From an uncultured Clostridia bacterium (GTDB taxonomy: Bacteria; Bacillota; Clostridia; TANB77; UBA1234), in the NCBI GenBank assembly GCA_947624765.1, contig CANQLS010000019.1, forward strand, positions 1 to 13,225: a stretch of DNA of 13,225 bases, in the 5' to 3' direction. Position numbers and translations under genes: made by a program. Positions 1 through 6,835 of the stretch are shown here, piece by piece. Numbering within the stretch: the stretch's first letter is position 1; every line of letters starts with the position of its first letter. The notes under the pieces were generated by a model, which was given only the letters and a program-made list of their open reading frames with translations, ran no database searches and was not told the origin of the DNA.

Positions 1-2
1 GT

Positions 3-1031
3 GCAGTATCAGAAGCTAATACAAGAGTAAGTAAAGAAATTAATATGTCCCAAAATAAGATGGTAGTATTTTCTGAAGAACTAGCAAGAGAAGGATTATC
101 AGGATATATAAATCCATTTGTTACTAATCGTGAAATACGTCCAAGTACTTCAATTGTTATATCTAAATCCAATGCAAAAGACTTTCTTGAAACAATTACA
201 CCAGTTTTAGAAACAGATCCAGCCCGTTATCTCGACTTAGTTTTATCATCATATACCTATAGCGGATATAGTATTGGTTCTGAACTTGTAGACTTTTACT
301 GGAATACACAATCAAAATATGCAGAACCAATCGCAATTTTAGCAGATGTCGAAAAGGCAAAAGACTCTTCTAATTCTAGTGAAAAAGGTAAAGAAGAAAA
401 ATCATCTCAAAGTGATGATGAAAATAAAGTCGAAGAAGATAAAACTCCTAAATTCATAGGTATCGCAGTATTTTCCGGTTCAACAATGGTAGGAGAAATT
501 ATGCAAGAAGAAGTTATCGCTCATTCAATTATCAGTAATAGTTTGAGTCCTGTTAATTTTGAAGTTCCCGATATAAAAAAGGAAGGCAAAAAAACTACAT
601 TAACATTGTCTCAAAGAGATAAACCCAAACTCAAAGTAAAAGTTGAAGAAAATATTCCAAACATTCAAATCAATGCACGTATTCATGCCCAACTTGTAAC
701 GGCTGGTTCACCAGTTGACTATTTCGACGAACAAAATCGTTATACTCTTGCAAAAACAATCGAAGAAAAACTAACAACAGTAATTCAATCTTATTTGGAA
801 AAGACGTCAAAAGAATTTAAATCTGATATTATTGGATTTGGGAAATTTTTGAGAACACAATATTTAACTATTGAAGAACTAGAAAAAATAGACTGGTTGA
901 ATATCTATGAAAATGCAAATTTTGATGTAAAAGTAGAAATAGATTTAGATACCTCACAAATTGTTTCATTTACAGAAAAAGAGCAAACACGAGAAGAAAT
1001 AAAAGAAAAAGATGAAGAGGGTGAAAAATAA
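3..1031 (+). CDS. gerKC: Ger(x)C family spore germination protein, 5' end cut by window
   Basis: C subunit of a spore germinant receptor. In this family it is a lipoprotein on the spore inner membrane, working with GerA/GerB-type subunits that are normally encoded just upstream. The reading frame is open from base 3, giving 342 visible residues, and the Met codon at 45 is internal; signal peptide and lipobox are therefore outside the window. Family features seen are a short segment FSEELAREGL near the start, a central block FIGIAVFSGSTMVGEI, and a C-terminal domain with SDIIGFGKFLR followed by IDWLNIYENANFDVKVEI. Between the first and second blocks is a low-complexity charged stretch rich in Ser, Glu, Lys and Asp, probably a linker; the last 20 residues are also strongly charged. 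The family is secure; the K-type paralogue name is only a likely choice. Expected expression is in the forespore, but its promoter is not visible. Confidence 0.88.
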   Translation, partial: AVSEANTRVSKEINMSQNKMVVFSEELAREGLSGYINPFVTNREIRPSTSIVISKSNAKDFLETITPVLETDPARYLDLVLSSYTYSGYSIGSELVDFYWNTQSKYAEPIAILADVEKAKDSSNSSEKGKEEKSSQSDDENKVEEDKTPKFIGIAVFSGSTMVGEIMQEEVIAHSIISNSLSPVNFEVPDIKKEGKKTTLTLSQRDKPKLKVKVEENIPNIQINARIHAQLVTAGSPVDYFDEQNRYTLAKTIEEKLTTVIQSYLEKTSKEFKSDIIGFGKFLRTQYLTIEELEKIDWLNIYENANFDVKVEIDLDTSQIVSFTEKEQTREEIKEKDEEGEK

Positions 1032-1032
1032 A

Positions 1033-1203
1033 ATGAATTTTTCTATTATTATTTTAATTTTATGCGTATTAAGTAGTTTATTCGCTTTTCCTTATGGTAC
1101 TTGGGAATTTCAAAGCGGAAATAAATTAGGAGGAATTGCTATATATTTTTTTGGAATTGCCAATATTGCAGTTAGCATCATAAAGTTTTTTATTCCAGCA
1201 TAA
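1033..1203 (+). CDS. Small membrane protein following the germination gene
   Basis: A 56-residue hydrophobic protein with two predicted membrane segments, about residues 3-20 (FSIIILILCVLSSLFAF) and 35-54 (GGIAIYFFGIANIAVSIIKF). A short polar loop containing GTWEFQSGNK joins them. I chose the ATG at 1033 because GGTGA at 1020-1024 matches the 16S tail with 8 bases of spacing. An earlier in-frame ATG at 1012 lies inside the upstream gene without a good binding site. The start is 1 base after the germination gene's stop, so the two are probably translationally coupled and co-transcribed. Unnamed small membrane proteins are known beside gerK-type operons in clostridia (for example the CLC_0170 family), but I cannot confirm membership. 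Function unknown; a germination or spore-membrane role is inference from position. Confidence 0.7.
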   Translation: MNFSIIILILCVLSSLFAFPYGTWEFQSGNKLGGIAIYFFGIANIAVSIIKFFIPA

Positions 1204-1226
1204 AGAGGCGATTATTCGCCTCTTTT
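1202..1226. terminator. Shared bidirectional terminator of the germination unit and rnr
   Basis: Perfect 10-bp stem AAAGAGGCGA / TCGCCTCTTT with loop TTAT, ending in TTTT on the + strand and TTT on the - strand. It overlaps the stop codon of the small membrane protein on one side and the last codons of rnr (Lys-Arg-Gly-Glu-stop) on the other, so both genes end inside the same hairpin. Confidence 0.75.
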
Positions 1227-3167
1227 ACCTATAACCTCAAAATCAATTCTTCTTAAAAATCTGTCAGTAGTTAGTACCCTAACCTTCACGACATCACCAA
1301 TTTGATAAACTTTATTATTATGCTTTCCATACATAACTAAATTTTCTTCATCAAAATAATAATAATCGTCTTGCATAGTTTCTACATGAACTAAACCTTC
1401 AATCATATTAGGAAGTTCTACAAAAAAACCAAATGATGTAATACTTGAAATTACTCCTTCAAACTCTTCTCCAATATGTTCCTCCATATATTCACACATT
1501 TTTATCTTTTCTAACTCTCTTTCAGCTTCTTCAGCATCTCGTTCAGACTCCGAAGACATATCAGAATATTTAACAGCTAAACGTTCATATTTTATTTTCT
1601 TCTTCTCATTAATATTATCTTTTAAATAATCCGATATTACACGATGAATAAATAAATCTGGATATCTTCGAATAGGTGAAGTAAAGTGACAATAATTTTC
1701 TAAAGCTAATCCAAAATGCCCTAAATTCTCATGACTATACTTTGCCAATCGCATACTTCGAAGCATCATAGTAGATACTACTTTCTCCTCTTTTTTATCC
1801 TTATAAGCTTCTAATATTTTTTGCATATCAATAGAAGTTAATTTTTCAGGAATTGGAACCGGACAATTCATATTTTTCAAAAAAGTTTTTAATCTTTGCA
1901 TTTTATCTTCCTCTGGTTTTTCATGAACACGATATATAAATGGTACTTTCCTTTCAGAAAAATAGCTTGCAATGCACTCATTTGCCAATACCATAAACTG
2001 TTCAATCATGCGATTTGCAATAGTTATCTCTCTCTTTTCAATGCTTAATACTTTATCATTTTCGTCCAATAAAATTTTAGGTTCTGCCAAATCGAAATCA
2101 ATAGCACCTTTGCTTTTTCTTTTTTCAATTAAGACTAATGCCAATTCCTTCATTCTTTTTAAAGTTTCAATATGAGGCTCATATCCACTCGGAATTTTTT
2201 CTTCCTCCACTACTTCATAAACATGGTGATATGTCATTTGAATTTTTGAGCGAATAACACTTTTATATATTTTCTTATCTAATACATTTCCACCTTTATC
2301 TAACAAAATGTCAATTGATAAAGCGTATCTATCCTCATTAGGATTTAAACTACAAATACCATTAGAAAGTTCTTTTGGCAACATTGGTATAACTGTATCA
2401 ATTAAATAAACACTTGTCCCACGTTTAGATGCCTCTTTATCAAGAGGTGTCCCTTCTCTAACATATGTGCTCACATCAGCAATATGCACACCAAGCAAAT
2501 AATTTTTGCCAACTTTTTCAAGCGATACTGCATCATCAATATCTTTTGTATCGTCACCATCAATTGTAAAAATTTCTCTTTCACGCAAATCTACTCTATC
2601 ATCAATATTGTGAATCACCTGTGGAATTAAACTTGCCTCTTTTTGTACTTCTTTTGGAAACTTTATTTTATAATCATATGTTCTAAGAATTGCTAATAAA
2701 TCTACATTCTCATCATCTGTCTTACCTAAAATCTCAATTACTTTTCCTTCGGCTTTTTTCTTTTCATCTGGATATTTAACAATCTCTACCACTACGCGAT
2801 CATTATTCTTAGCTTTTCCACGATTATTCTTAGAAATATAAATATCTTCAATTATTTTTCGCTCGTCAGGCAATACAAAACCAAAATTTTTGCCTCTTTG
2901 ATAAGTTCCTACTAATACTTTAACATTTCGTTTTAAGATATCTTGTATTTTTCCTTCTGCCCTTCTATCGTTATCTTTCTCTTTTATTATTCTAAATGAA
3001 ACAATATCTCCATCCATTGCAGTTTTAGTATATTCAGCAGGAATAAAAATATCTTCATTTTCTCCCTCTACTGTTACAAAACCAAAACCTCTCTCATTAG
3101 CAACATAAGTACCAATTAATAAATCTGTATAAATATTTTTTTCATTTTGTTTCTTTTTCCTTTTCAC
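1212..3167 (-). CDS. rnr: Ribonuclease R, 3'-5' exoribonuclease lacking the N-terminal HTH
   Basis: Processive 3'-5' hydrolytic exoribonuclease that degrades structured RNA, including mRNA and defective rRNA, in the cytoplasm. The start is a GTG at 3167, preceded by AAAGGAG with 7 bases between; this gives 651 residues. A longer in-frame reading to 3236 lacks a comparable site and crosses a hairpin. Domains: two cold-shock OB folds (about 17-70 and 85-140); an RNB catalytic domain with TIDGDDTKDIDDAVS, whose Asp203, Asp209, Asp211 and Asp212 match the metal-binding aspartates of RNase II/R; the conserved HFTSPIRRYPDLFIHR near 494-509; and a C-terminal S1 domain (about 564-644). The protein begins with a basic run (KRKKKQNEKN) directly before the first OB fold, so the winged-helix region of many RNase R proteins is absent. 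secG lies upstream, as in many Firmicutes; smpB, often next, is not here. Confidence 0.95.
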   Translation of the reverse strand: MKRKKKQNEKNIYTDLLIGTYVANERGFGFVTVEGENEDIFIPAEYTKTAMDGDIVSFRIIKEKDNDRRAEGKIQDILKRNVKVLVGTYQRGKNFGFVLPDERKIIEDIYISKNNRGKAKNNDRVVVEIVKYPDEKKKAEGKVIEILGKTDDENVDLLAILRTYDYKIKFPKEVQKEASLIPQVIHNIDDRVDLREREIFTIDGDDTKDIDDAVSLEKVGKNYLLGVHIADVSTYVREGTPLDKEASKRGTSVYLIDTVIPMLPKELSNGICSLNPNEDRYALSIDILLDKGGNVLDKKIYKSVIRSKIQMTYHHVYEVVEEEKIPSGYEPHIETLKRMKELALVLIEKRKSKGAIDFDLAEPKILLDENDKVLSIEKREITIANRMIEQFMVLANECIASYFSERKVPFIYRVHEKPEEDKMQRLKTFLKNMNCPVPIPEKLTSIDMQKILEAYKDKKEEKVVSTMMLRSMRLAKYSHENLGHFGLALENYCHFTSPIRRYPDLFIHRVISDYLKDNINEKKKIKYERLAVKYSDMSSESERDAEEAERELEKIKMCEYMEEHIGEEFEGVISSITSFGFFVELPNMIEGLVHVETMQDDYYYFDEENLVMYGKHNNKVYQIGDVVKVRVLTTDRFLRRIDFEVIGKRGE

Positions 3168-3196
3168 TGAAATCTCCTTTATTTTTAGAAAATAAA

Positions 3197-3239
3197 TTTT
3201 TGTACAATAAGAAAGCATGACTTTCCTAGTGTACAAAAA
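3197..3239 (-). promoter_or_regulatory. Long hairpin in the rnr leader
   Basis: Two 19-base arms (3197-3215 and 3221-3239) around a 5-base loop CATGA. In the - strand RNA they pair except for one C/U mismatch, with one G-U pair. The outer part is the symmetric element TTTTTGTACA / TGTACAAAAA. It lies about 30 bases upstream of the rnr start and shares its A/T run (3235-3239) with the U-tract of the secG terminator. It could act as an operator, an RNA stability element or an attenuator part; the sequence does not decide. I see no convincing sigma-A promoter between secG and rnr. Confidence 0.5.
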
Positions 3240-3273
3240 AGGCTCATTAGTTTACAAACTAAATAAGCCTTTT
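3235..3273 (-). terminator. Rho-independent terminator after secG
   Basis: In the - strand RNA, AAAAGGCUUAUUUAGUUU pairs with AAACUAAUGAGCCUUUU (one mismatch and one bulge) around a 1-3 base loop, and the stem runs into six U. It starts about 20 bases after the secG stop. It should separate secG from rnr unless read-through is allowed. Confidence 0.85.
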
Positions 3274-3292
3274 AAAATCACAGTATATGATT

Positions 3293-3532
3293 TTATTTTA
3301 CATTAATAAGCATTACAGCAGATGATGCAATTGTAAAAATAATAAATGCAGTACCAACATAAGCAGTTAATCTTGCTAATTTTTTATCTCTACTCATACC
3401 CATACTGTTATTCTCTGTTGCTCCTGTTACAATATTTCCACTTTCATTATCAGATTGTAACAAAACCAATAACATAACAACCACGGCTGAAATAATTTGT
3501 AATATACCTAATATTTTTTCTAAAATCTCCAT
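3293..3532 (-). CDS. secG: Preprotein translocase subunit SecG
   Basis: Small accessory subunit of the SecYEG channel in the cytoplasmic membrane; it assists SecA-driven export. The 79 residues have the family layout: membrane segment 1 (about 5-26, ILGILQIISAVVVMLLVLLQ), a polar loop with SDNESGNIVTGATENNSMGMSRDKKLARLT, and membrane segment 2 (about 55-77, AYVGTAFIIFTIASSAVMLI). The LLQSDNESG stretch corresponds to the LLQ.G...G loop of other SecG proteins. Start ATG at 3532 has GAGGAGG 8 bases upstream. Length is normal for the family. It is divergent from trmL, has its own likely promoter, and ends at a strong terminator, so it appears mostly monocistronic, with rnr next. Confidence 0.92.
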   Translation of the reverse strand: MEILEKILGILQIISAVVVMLLVLLQSDNESGNIVTGATENNSMGMSRDKKLARLTAYVGTAFIIFTIASSAVMLINVK

Positions 3533-3565
3533 TTTATATTCCTCCTCATCATGTGAACAAGTATT

Positions 3566-3594
3566 ATATTACCACATTTTTCTTAACTTGACAA
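3566..3594 (-). promoter_or_regulatory. secG: Likely promoter of secG
   Basis: On the - strand, TTGTCA (3594-3589) is followed after 17 bases by TAATAT (3571-3566), which overlaps a perfect TATAAT (3568-3563). It lies about 30 bases upstream of the secG ribosome binding site. The + strand of the same -35 region reads TTGACA. Confidence 0.5.
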
Positions 3595-3611
3595 TAGAAA
3601 AATCAAAAATC

Positions 3612-3640
3612 TTGTAATAATCAGATTTTTGTGCTATATT
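3612..3640 (+). promoter_or_regulatory. trmL: Likely extended -10 promoter of trmL
   Basis: TTGTAA (3612-3617), 17 bases, then TATATT (3635-3640) preceded by TGC, which forms an extended -10. Transcription would start near 3647, giving a very short leader before GGGAGG at 3650. An A/T-rich hairpin (AAAAATCT at 3605-3612 / AGATTTTT at 3623-3630) overlaps the spacer. A TTGACA at 3588 is an alternative -35 for an upstream start. Confidence 0.5.
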
Positions 3641-3662
3641 TAGCCTGTTGGGAGGTATCATT

Positions 3663-4157
3663 ATGAAAATAAATATTGTATTAGTTGAACCAGAAATTCC
3701 TCAAAATACTGGAAATATTGCAAGAACGTGTGCCGCTATAGGTGCTAAATTGCACCTCGTACATCCCCTTGGTTTTGATATATCTGATAAACAAGTAAAA
3801 AGAGCTGGATTAGATTATTGGGATAAATTAGAAATAGAAGAACATACTTCATTTGATAGCTTTTTAGAAAAATATAAGCCCGAACAAAATAATATGTTTT
3901 TCCTTACAACTAAGGGCAAAAAATGTTATTCTGATGTAGATTATTCAAAAATGGATGAAGTATTTTTGCTATTTGGAAAAGAAACAAAAGGTTTACCAGA
4001 AAACATTCTTTTAAAATATTTTAACAATGCAGTTAGAATTCCAATGCGTGAAACACTTCGTTCATTAAATTTATCAAATTCAGTTGCAATCGTTGTTTAT
4101 GAAGTGCTACGTCAACATGATTTTGAAGGTTTAGAAGAAATTAGTAAATATTTTTAG
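3663..4157 (+). CDS. trmL: tRNA (cytidine/uridine-34 2'-O)-methyltransferase
   Basis: SPOUT-class methyltransferase that uses S-adenosylmethionine to 2'-O-methylate the wobble base of leucine tRNAs (TrmL/YibK/CspR group). The 164 residues are the normal length of this minimal single-domain form. Motifs seen: N-terminal LVEPEIPQNTGNIARTC (about 6-22), central LLFGKETKGLPENIL, and C-terminal IPMRETLRSLNLSNSVAIVVYE, which together form the knot and cofactor site. I chose ATG 3663 because GGGAGG lies 7 bases upstream; an in-frame TTG at 3648 would precede that site. The last 27 bases overlap the 3' end of mntP on the other strand. The gene stands alone, divergent from secG. Confidence 0.93.
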   Translation: MKINIVLVEPEIPQNTGNIARTCAAIGAKLHLVHPLGFDISDKQVKRAGLDYWDKLEIEEHTSFDSFLEKYKPEQNNMFFLTTKGKKCYSDVDYSKMDEVFLLFGKETKGLPENILLKYFNNAVRIPMRETLRSLNLSNSVAIVVYEVLRQHDFEGLEEISKYF

Positions 4158-4703
4158 GTGTTCAAACAATATTTTAGTTCCGATTAAAATTAAAATAATT
4201 CCGCCAACTAGTTGTGCGCTCTTTTCATACTTATCACCAAATATATTACCAATTTTCACGCCAATCATTGATAATAAAAAAGTAATTATGCCAATGCTAA
4301 TAGCAGATGTAAAAATAGAAACATTTAGGAAAGCCAATGTAACACCAACTGTTAGAGCATCAATACTAGTGGCAATGGCAAGAAGAAGCATCGTTTTTAT
4401 ATCTATAGAATCATTTGACGATGTTTCTTCTTTTTTATAAATATCCTTTATCATTTTAATTCCAAGAAAAGTAAGCAATATGAATGCAATCCAATGATCA
4501 AACGATTTTATATAATTTTCAAATCTTATTCCCAAAAAATATCCTATTACTGGCATTAAAGCCTGAAAAAAGCCAAAATATCCACCAATTATACCAGCTT
4601 TCTTCCAATCCATTTTTGGCATACACAATCCTTTACAAACAGATACTGAAAAAGCATCCATTCCTAAACCAATACTCAAAATAATAATTTCAAATGGCGA
4701 CAT
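4131..4703 (-). CDS. mntP: Manganese efflux pump MntP
   Basis: Inner-membrane exporter that removes excess Mn(II). 190 residues, six predicted membrane segments in two repeats of three, separated by a charged loop (KKEETSSNDSIDIK). Each repeat carries the family's aspartate motif: GLGMDAFSVSVCKG near the start and TSIDALTVGVTLAFL in the second half. ATG 4703 is chosen because GAGAGG stands 9 bases upstream; longer readings add residues with no binding site. The leader is about 115 bases between the terminator of the preceding gene and the start. I found no fold resembling the yybP-ykoY manganese riboswitch, but it contains two adjacent palindromes. The stop codon lies inside trmL, giving a 27-bp tail-to-tail overlap. 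Confidence 0.93.
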   Translation of the reverse strand: MSPFEIIILSIGLGMDAFSVSVCKGLCMPKMDWKKAGIIGGYFGFFQALMPVIGYFLGIRFENYIKSFDHWIAFILLTFLGIKMIKDIYKKEETSSNDSIDIKTMLLLAIATSIDALTVGVTLAFLNVSIFTSAISIGIITFLLSMIGVKIGNIFGDKYEKSAQLVGGIILILIGTKILFEHLKIFTNFF

Positions 4704-4721
4704 AACACAATACCTCTCTCT

Positions 4722-4744
4722 TATATTGCAATATATGTACATAT
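4722..4744. promoter_or_regulatory. Adjacent palindromes in the mntP leader
   Basis: Two overlapping perfect palindromes, TATATTGCAATATA (4722-4735) and ATATGTACATAT (4733-4744), immediately upstream of the mntP ribosome binding site. A regulator site is possible, but neither closely resembles the MntR box known to me, and A/T palindromes arise easily at this base composition. Confidence 0.3.
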
Positions 4745-4820
4745 CGTGTTAAATATTACACCACACATAATTATTCTCTATATTCATCTTTTTTCACTCG
4801 CGAGTTTTCGAACAACACGA

Positions 4821-4849
4821 GAAAATCTCCGGCTTAGCCGGAGATTTTC
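4821..4849 (-). terminator. GC-rich terminator of the orphan gene
   Basis: A 29-base perfect palindrome around a single central T: GAAAATCTCCGGCT / AGCCGGAGATTTTC. It follows the orphan gene's stop by 4 bases, and the - strand stem ends in TTTTC. The CCGGC core contrasts with the A/T-rich stems of the other terminators here and fits a different origin for this segment. The symmetry means it may also stop + strand transcription. Confidence 0.8.
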
Positions 4850-4853
4850 ATAA

Positions 4854-5618
4854 TCAATTAGCCTTTATTTGTGTAAGAACTCTTATCCCGAACTCGCCCT
4901 CGAGTTGATCTTCGGGATGAGAATCTCGCCACAACAATGATGGTGCACATTCAAGGAACATATCATATCCCTTTGCGTATTTGAAGAGTTGTACCAATGC
5001 TCCTTCTGAGAAAAGTTTTTCAATCTTCTCATTATCATAAAGCTGCCGAATTCTATCCTCAACTAGTTGGTCCAATTCCTCATTCGATACATTGAAACGA
5101 TTTTCCAAAATCCATGCTATGTCAAACATTGGAGCATCCAACGTAAGACATTCAAAGATGTACTCAACATCCGCACGGACATCAGCTGAAAAGCAACTAA
5201 CCCCTTCAACATCCTGGTAATCTACCATTGCCTCCAGCAAATAGCAGAAGTCATCATTTATCTTTCCCATACCATTGTGCAGTGATGCATCATAAGCATC
5301 TTCCAAGACAATGTCCTCGTATGTTGGGAAAGCGTTACAAAGAACGTTGAGCAACGGTTTGAAAGAAAGCTGGTCCGCAGAAACAAGTGTCCAAACTGTT
5401 GATAACAAGTACCTAAAATCAGATTCAGAATACTCGTATAGCCTAGGACACTCATGTGCGATTCGTTTGATGTAATCAAACCAATCTTCTTGTTTCTTGA
5501 ACCGGTAGCAATTTTTGCTAATTTCCTTCGACAACGCAGATTGTTCTTTTCGCCTAGTAGTTGTTAGAGTCTCTTTGAGGGCACGCATCTTGTCTTGAAA
5601 TGTAGCCTGCTGTTCCAT
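4854..5618 (-). CDS. Orphan protein of unknown function, atypical base composition
   Basis: I do not recognise this 254-residue protein. It appears soluble: no signal peptide or membrane segment. It begins with a basic helix-prone region (about 1-45, RRKEQSALSKEISKN), continues with an aromatic-rich part (WFDYIKRIAHECPRLYEYSE), and is strongly acidic from about residue 100 on (for example EDIVLEDAYDAS and QLVEDRIRQLYDNEK). Seven cysteines are scattered without a metal-binding spacing. It is probably all-helical. Start ATG 5618 has AAAGGAGG 7 bases upstream. Hand counts on three lines gave about 37-47% GC, against 25-28% on lines from mnmA and cadA, and it uses codons such as CTC, CGG and GCG that neighbours avoid. 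With its own promoter and GC-rich terminator it forms a complete single-gene unit between mnmA and mntP, which suggests recent horizontal acquisition. Confidence 0.8.
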   Translation of the reverse strand: MEQQATFQDKMRALKETLTTTRRKEQSALSKEISKNCYRFKKQEDWFDYIKRIAHECPRLYEYSESDFRYLLSTVWTLVSADQLSFKPLLNVLCNAFPTYEDIVLEDAYDASLHNGMGKINDDFCYLLEAMVDYQDVEGVSCFSADVRADVEYIFECLTLDAPMFDIAWILENRFNVSNEELDQLVEDRIRQLYDNEKIEKLFSEGALVQLFKYAKGYDMFLECAPSLLWRDSHPEDQLEGEFGIRVLTQIKAN

Positions 5619-5673
5619 GGTAAATCCTCCTTTTATTGTGGTAGGTAAGTGAACTAGATTAAGATACTTACAT

Positions 5674-5703
5674 AATATAACATAGAATTATATATTTTGT
5701 CAA
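5674..5703 (-). promoter_or_regulatory. Promoter of the orphan gene
   Basis: On the - strand a perfect TTGACA (5703-5698) is followed after 18 bases by TATATT (5679-5674). The leader is about 50 bases and ends in the AAAGGAGG site. The -35 box begins 1 base after the mnmA stop codon, leaving no room for a separate mnmA terminator. Confidence 0.65.
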
Positions 5704-5704
5704 T

Positions 5705-6757
5705 CTACATTATTTTTCCTCCGCCAACAACAATATCCCCATCATAAAAAACAGCTGATTGACCTGGAGTAATAGCTCTCTGCGGTTCATCTAATTGTAC
5801 ACGAATTTGATTTTTATCTTGCACAATAATTGCTTTTGCAGTATTTGCCGTATATCTAGTCTTAACTTCAACTCTCATTGGTTCTTTAATTTCATCCATT
5901 AATAAAAGATGAATATCATTAACACAAAATTCTTTTTTATAAAGCTCTGTCTCTTCTCCAACAATCAATTCATTTCTTTCAGGAGCAAATCCAATAACAA
6001 AAAGCGGAGTTGAATGTGAAATGCCTAGCCCTTTTCGTTGTCCAATTGTATATCTATACAAGCCATTATGTTTGCCCAAAACTTTTCCACTCGAATCAAC
6101 AATATTGCCTATTTCACTTTTCATATTTGCATATTTTTCCAAAAAATCTTTATAATTTCCATCAGGAATAAAACAAATATCTTCGCTATCTGGCGTTCTA
6201 GCGGTTGGTAAATTATACTTTTCCGCAATTTTTCTAATCTCCTCTTTTTCTGTAAAATCACTAAGTGGAAACTTTATGTGATTTAATAGTTCATTTGGAA
6301 TATAATACAACACATAACTTTGGTCTTTCTTTCCAGCTTTAGACTTCATAAGTACATTACAATTATATTTTTCGCTATAAGCAATCTTAGCATAATGCCC
6401 AGTTGCAATATACTCACACTCTAGCTCTTTTGCTTTTTGATACATTACTCCAAATTTCAAATATCGATTACATTCAATACAAGGATTAGGCGTCCTCGTA
6501 TTTTTATACTGACAAATAAAATCATCAACAACATATTTTTTAAAATCATCTTGAAAATTCAATGTATAATGTGGTATTTGCAAATAATCACAAACTCTCT
6601 TCGCTGCAAACGTAGATGAAAGATTGCAACAACTTCCTTCTCCTTCAAATAGTTTCATCGTAACACCAATGACATCATATCCTTGCTCTTTTAATAAAAC
6701 TGCAGCCACACTACTATCAACGCCACCACTCATTCCTAATAACACTTTTTCATGCAT
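5705..6757 (-). CDS. mnmA: tRNA-specific 2-thiouridylase MnmA
   Basis: Inserts sulfur at position 2 of wobble uridine-34 in tRNAs for Lys, Glu and Gln, using ATP and a persulfide passed on by cysteine desulfurase. 350 residues. N-terminal PP-loop ATPase motif GMSGGVDSS (about 8-16) adenylates the tRNA. The two catalytic cysteines lie in TPNPCIECN and SEDICFIPDG. The region TGHYAKI and the C-terminal YTIGQRKGLGIS and AITPGQSAVFY are typical of MnmA. The early SCCNLSSTFAA segment is common in clostridial versions. I chose ATG 6757, with GGAAGTGA ending 7 bases upstream; a GTG two codons earlier (6763) is possible. It stands as its own unit between the cadA terminator and the orphan gene's promoter. 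Confidence 0.94.
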   Translation of the reverse strand: MHEKVLLGMSGGVDSSVAAVLLKEQGYDVIGVTMKLFEGEGSCCNLSSTFAAKRVCDYLQIPHYTLNFQDDFKKYVVDDFICQYKNTRTPNPCIECNRYLKFGVMYQKAKELECEYIATGHYAKIAYSEKYNCNVLMKSKAGKKDQSYVLYYIPNELLNHIKFPLSDFTEKEEIRKIAEKYNLPTARTPDSEDICFIPDGNYKDFLEKYANMKSEIGNIVDSSGKVLGKHNGLYRYTIGQRKGLGISHSTPLFVIGFAPERNELIVGEETELYKKEFCVNDIHLLLMDEIKEPMRVEVKTRYTANTAKAIIVQDKNQIRVQLDEPQRAITPGQSAVFYDGDIVVGGGKIM

Positions 6758-6784
6758 TTTCACTTCACTTCCTTTTTCCTTTAT

Positions 6785-6812
6785 ATTTTAACATCTTATG
6801 ACAAAAAAACAA
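6785..6812 (-). promoter_or_regulatory. mnmA: Likely promoter of mnmA
   Basis: On the - strand, TTGTTT (6812-6807), 16 bases, then TAAAAT (6790-6785) preceded by TGT, an extended -10. It lies after the cadA terminator and gives a leader of about 20 bases. A T-rich run in the spacer makes the exact boxes uncertain. Confidence 0.45.
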
Positions 6813-6835
6813 TATATTAATATAGAAAAACTGCA

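Noticed and set aside
3168..3236. N-terminal extension of RNase R by 23 residues
   Set aside because: It lacks a good ribosome binding site, crosses a strong hairpin, and the GTG at 3167 has an ideal AAAGGAG site.
4141..4180. Terminator between trmL and mntP
   Set aside because: Only a short A/T stem (AAATATT / AATATTT) with a long loop is present, too weak to call.
4704..4853. yybP-ykoY riboswitch upstream of mntP
   Set aside because: The space is short, the only strong hairpin is the terminator of the preceding gene, and I could not trace the conserved riboswitch loops.
5258..5479. A 73-codon frame inside the orphan gene on the same strand
   Set aside because: The 254-residue frame has the ribosome binding site, promoter and terminator; the inner frame has none of these.
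4854..5704. Insertion sequence or phage remnant around the orphan gene
   Set aside because: No transposase or integrase motif, no terminal inverted repeats and no flanking direct repeats were found by eye; acquisition is suggested only by composition.
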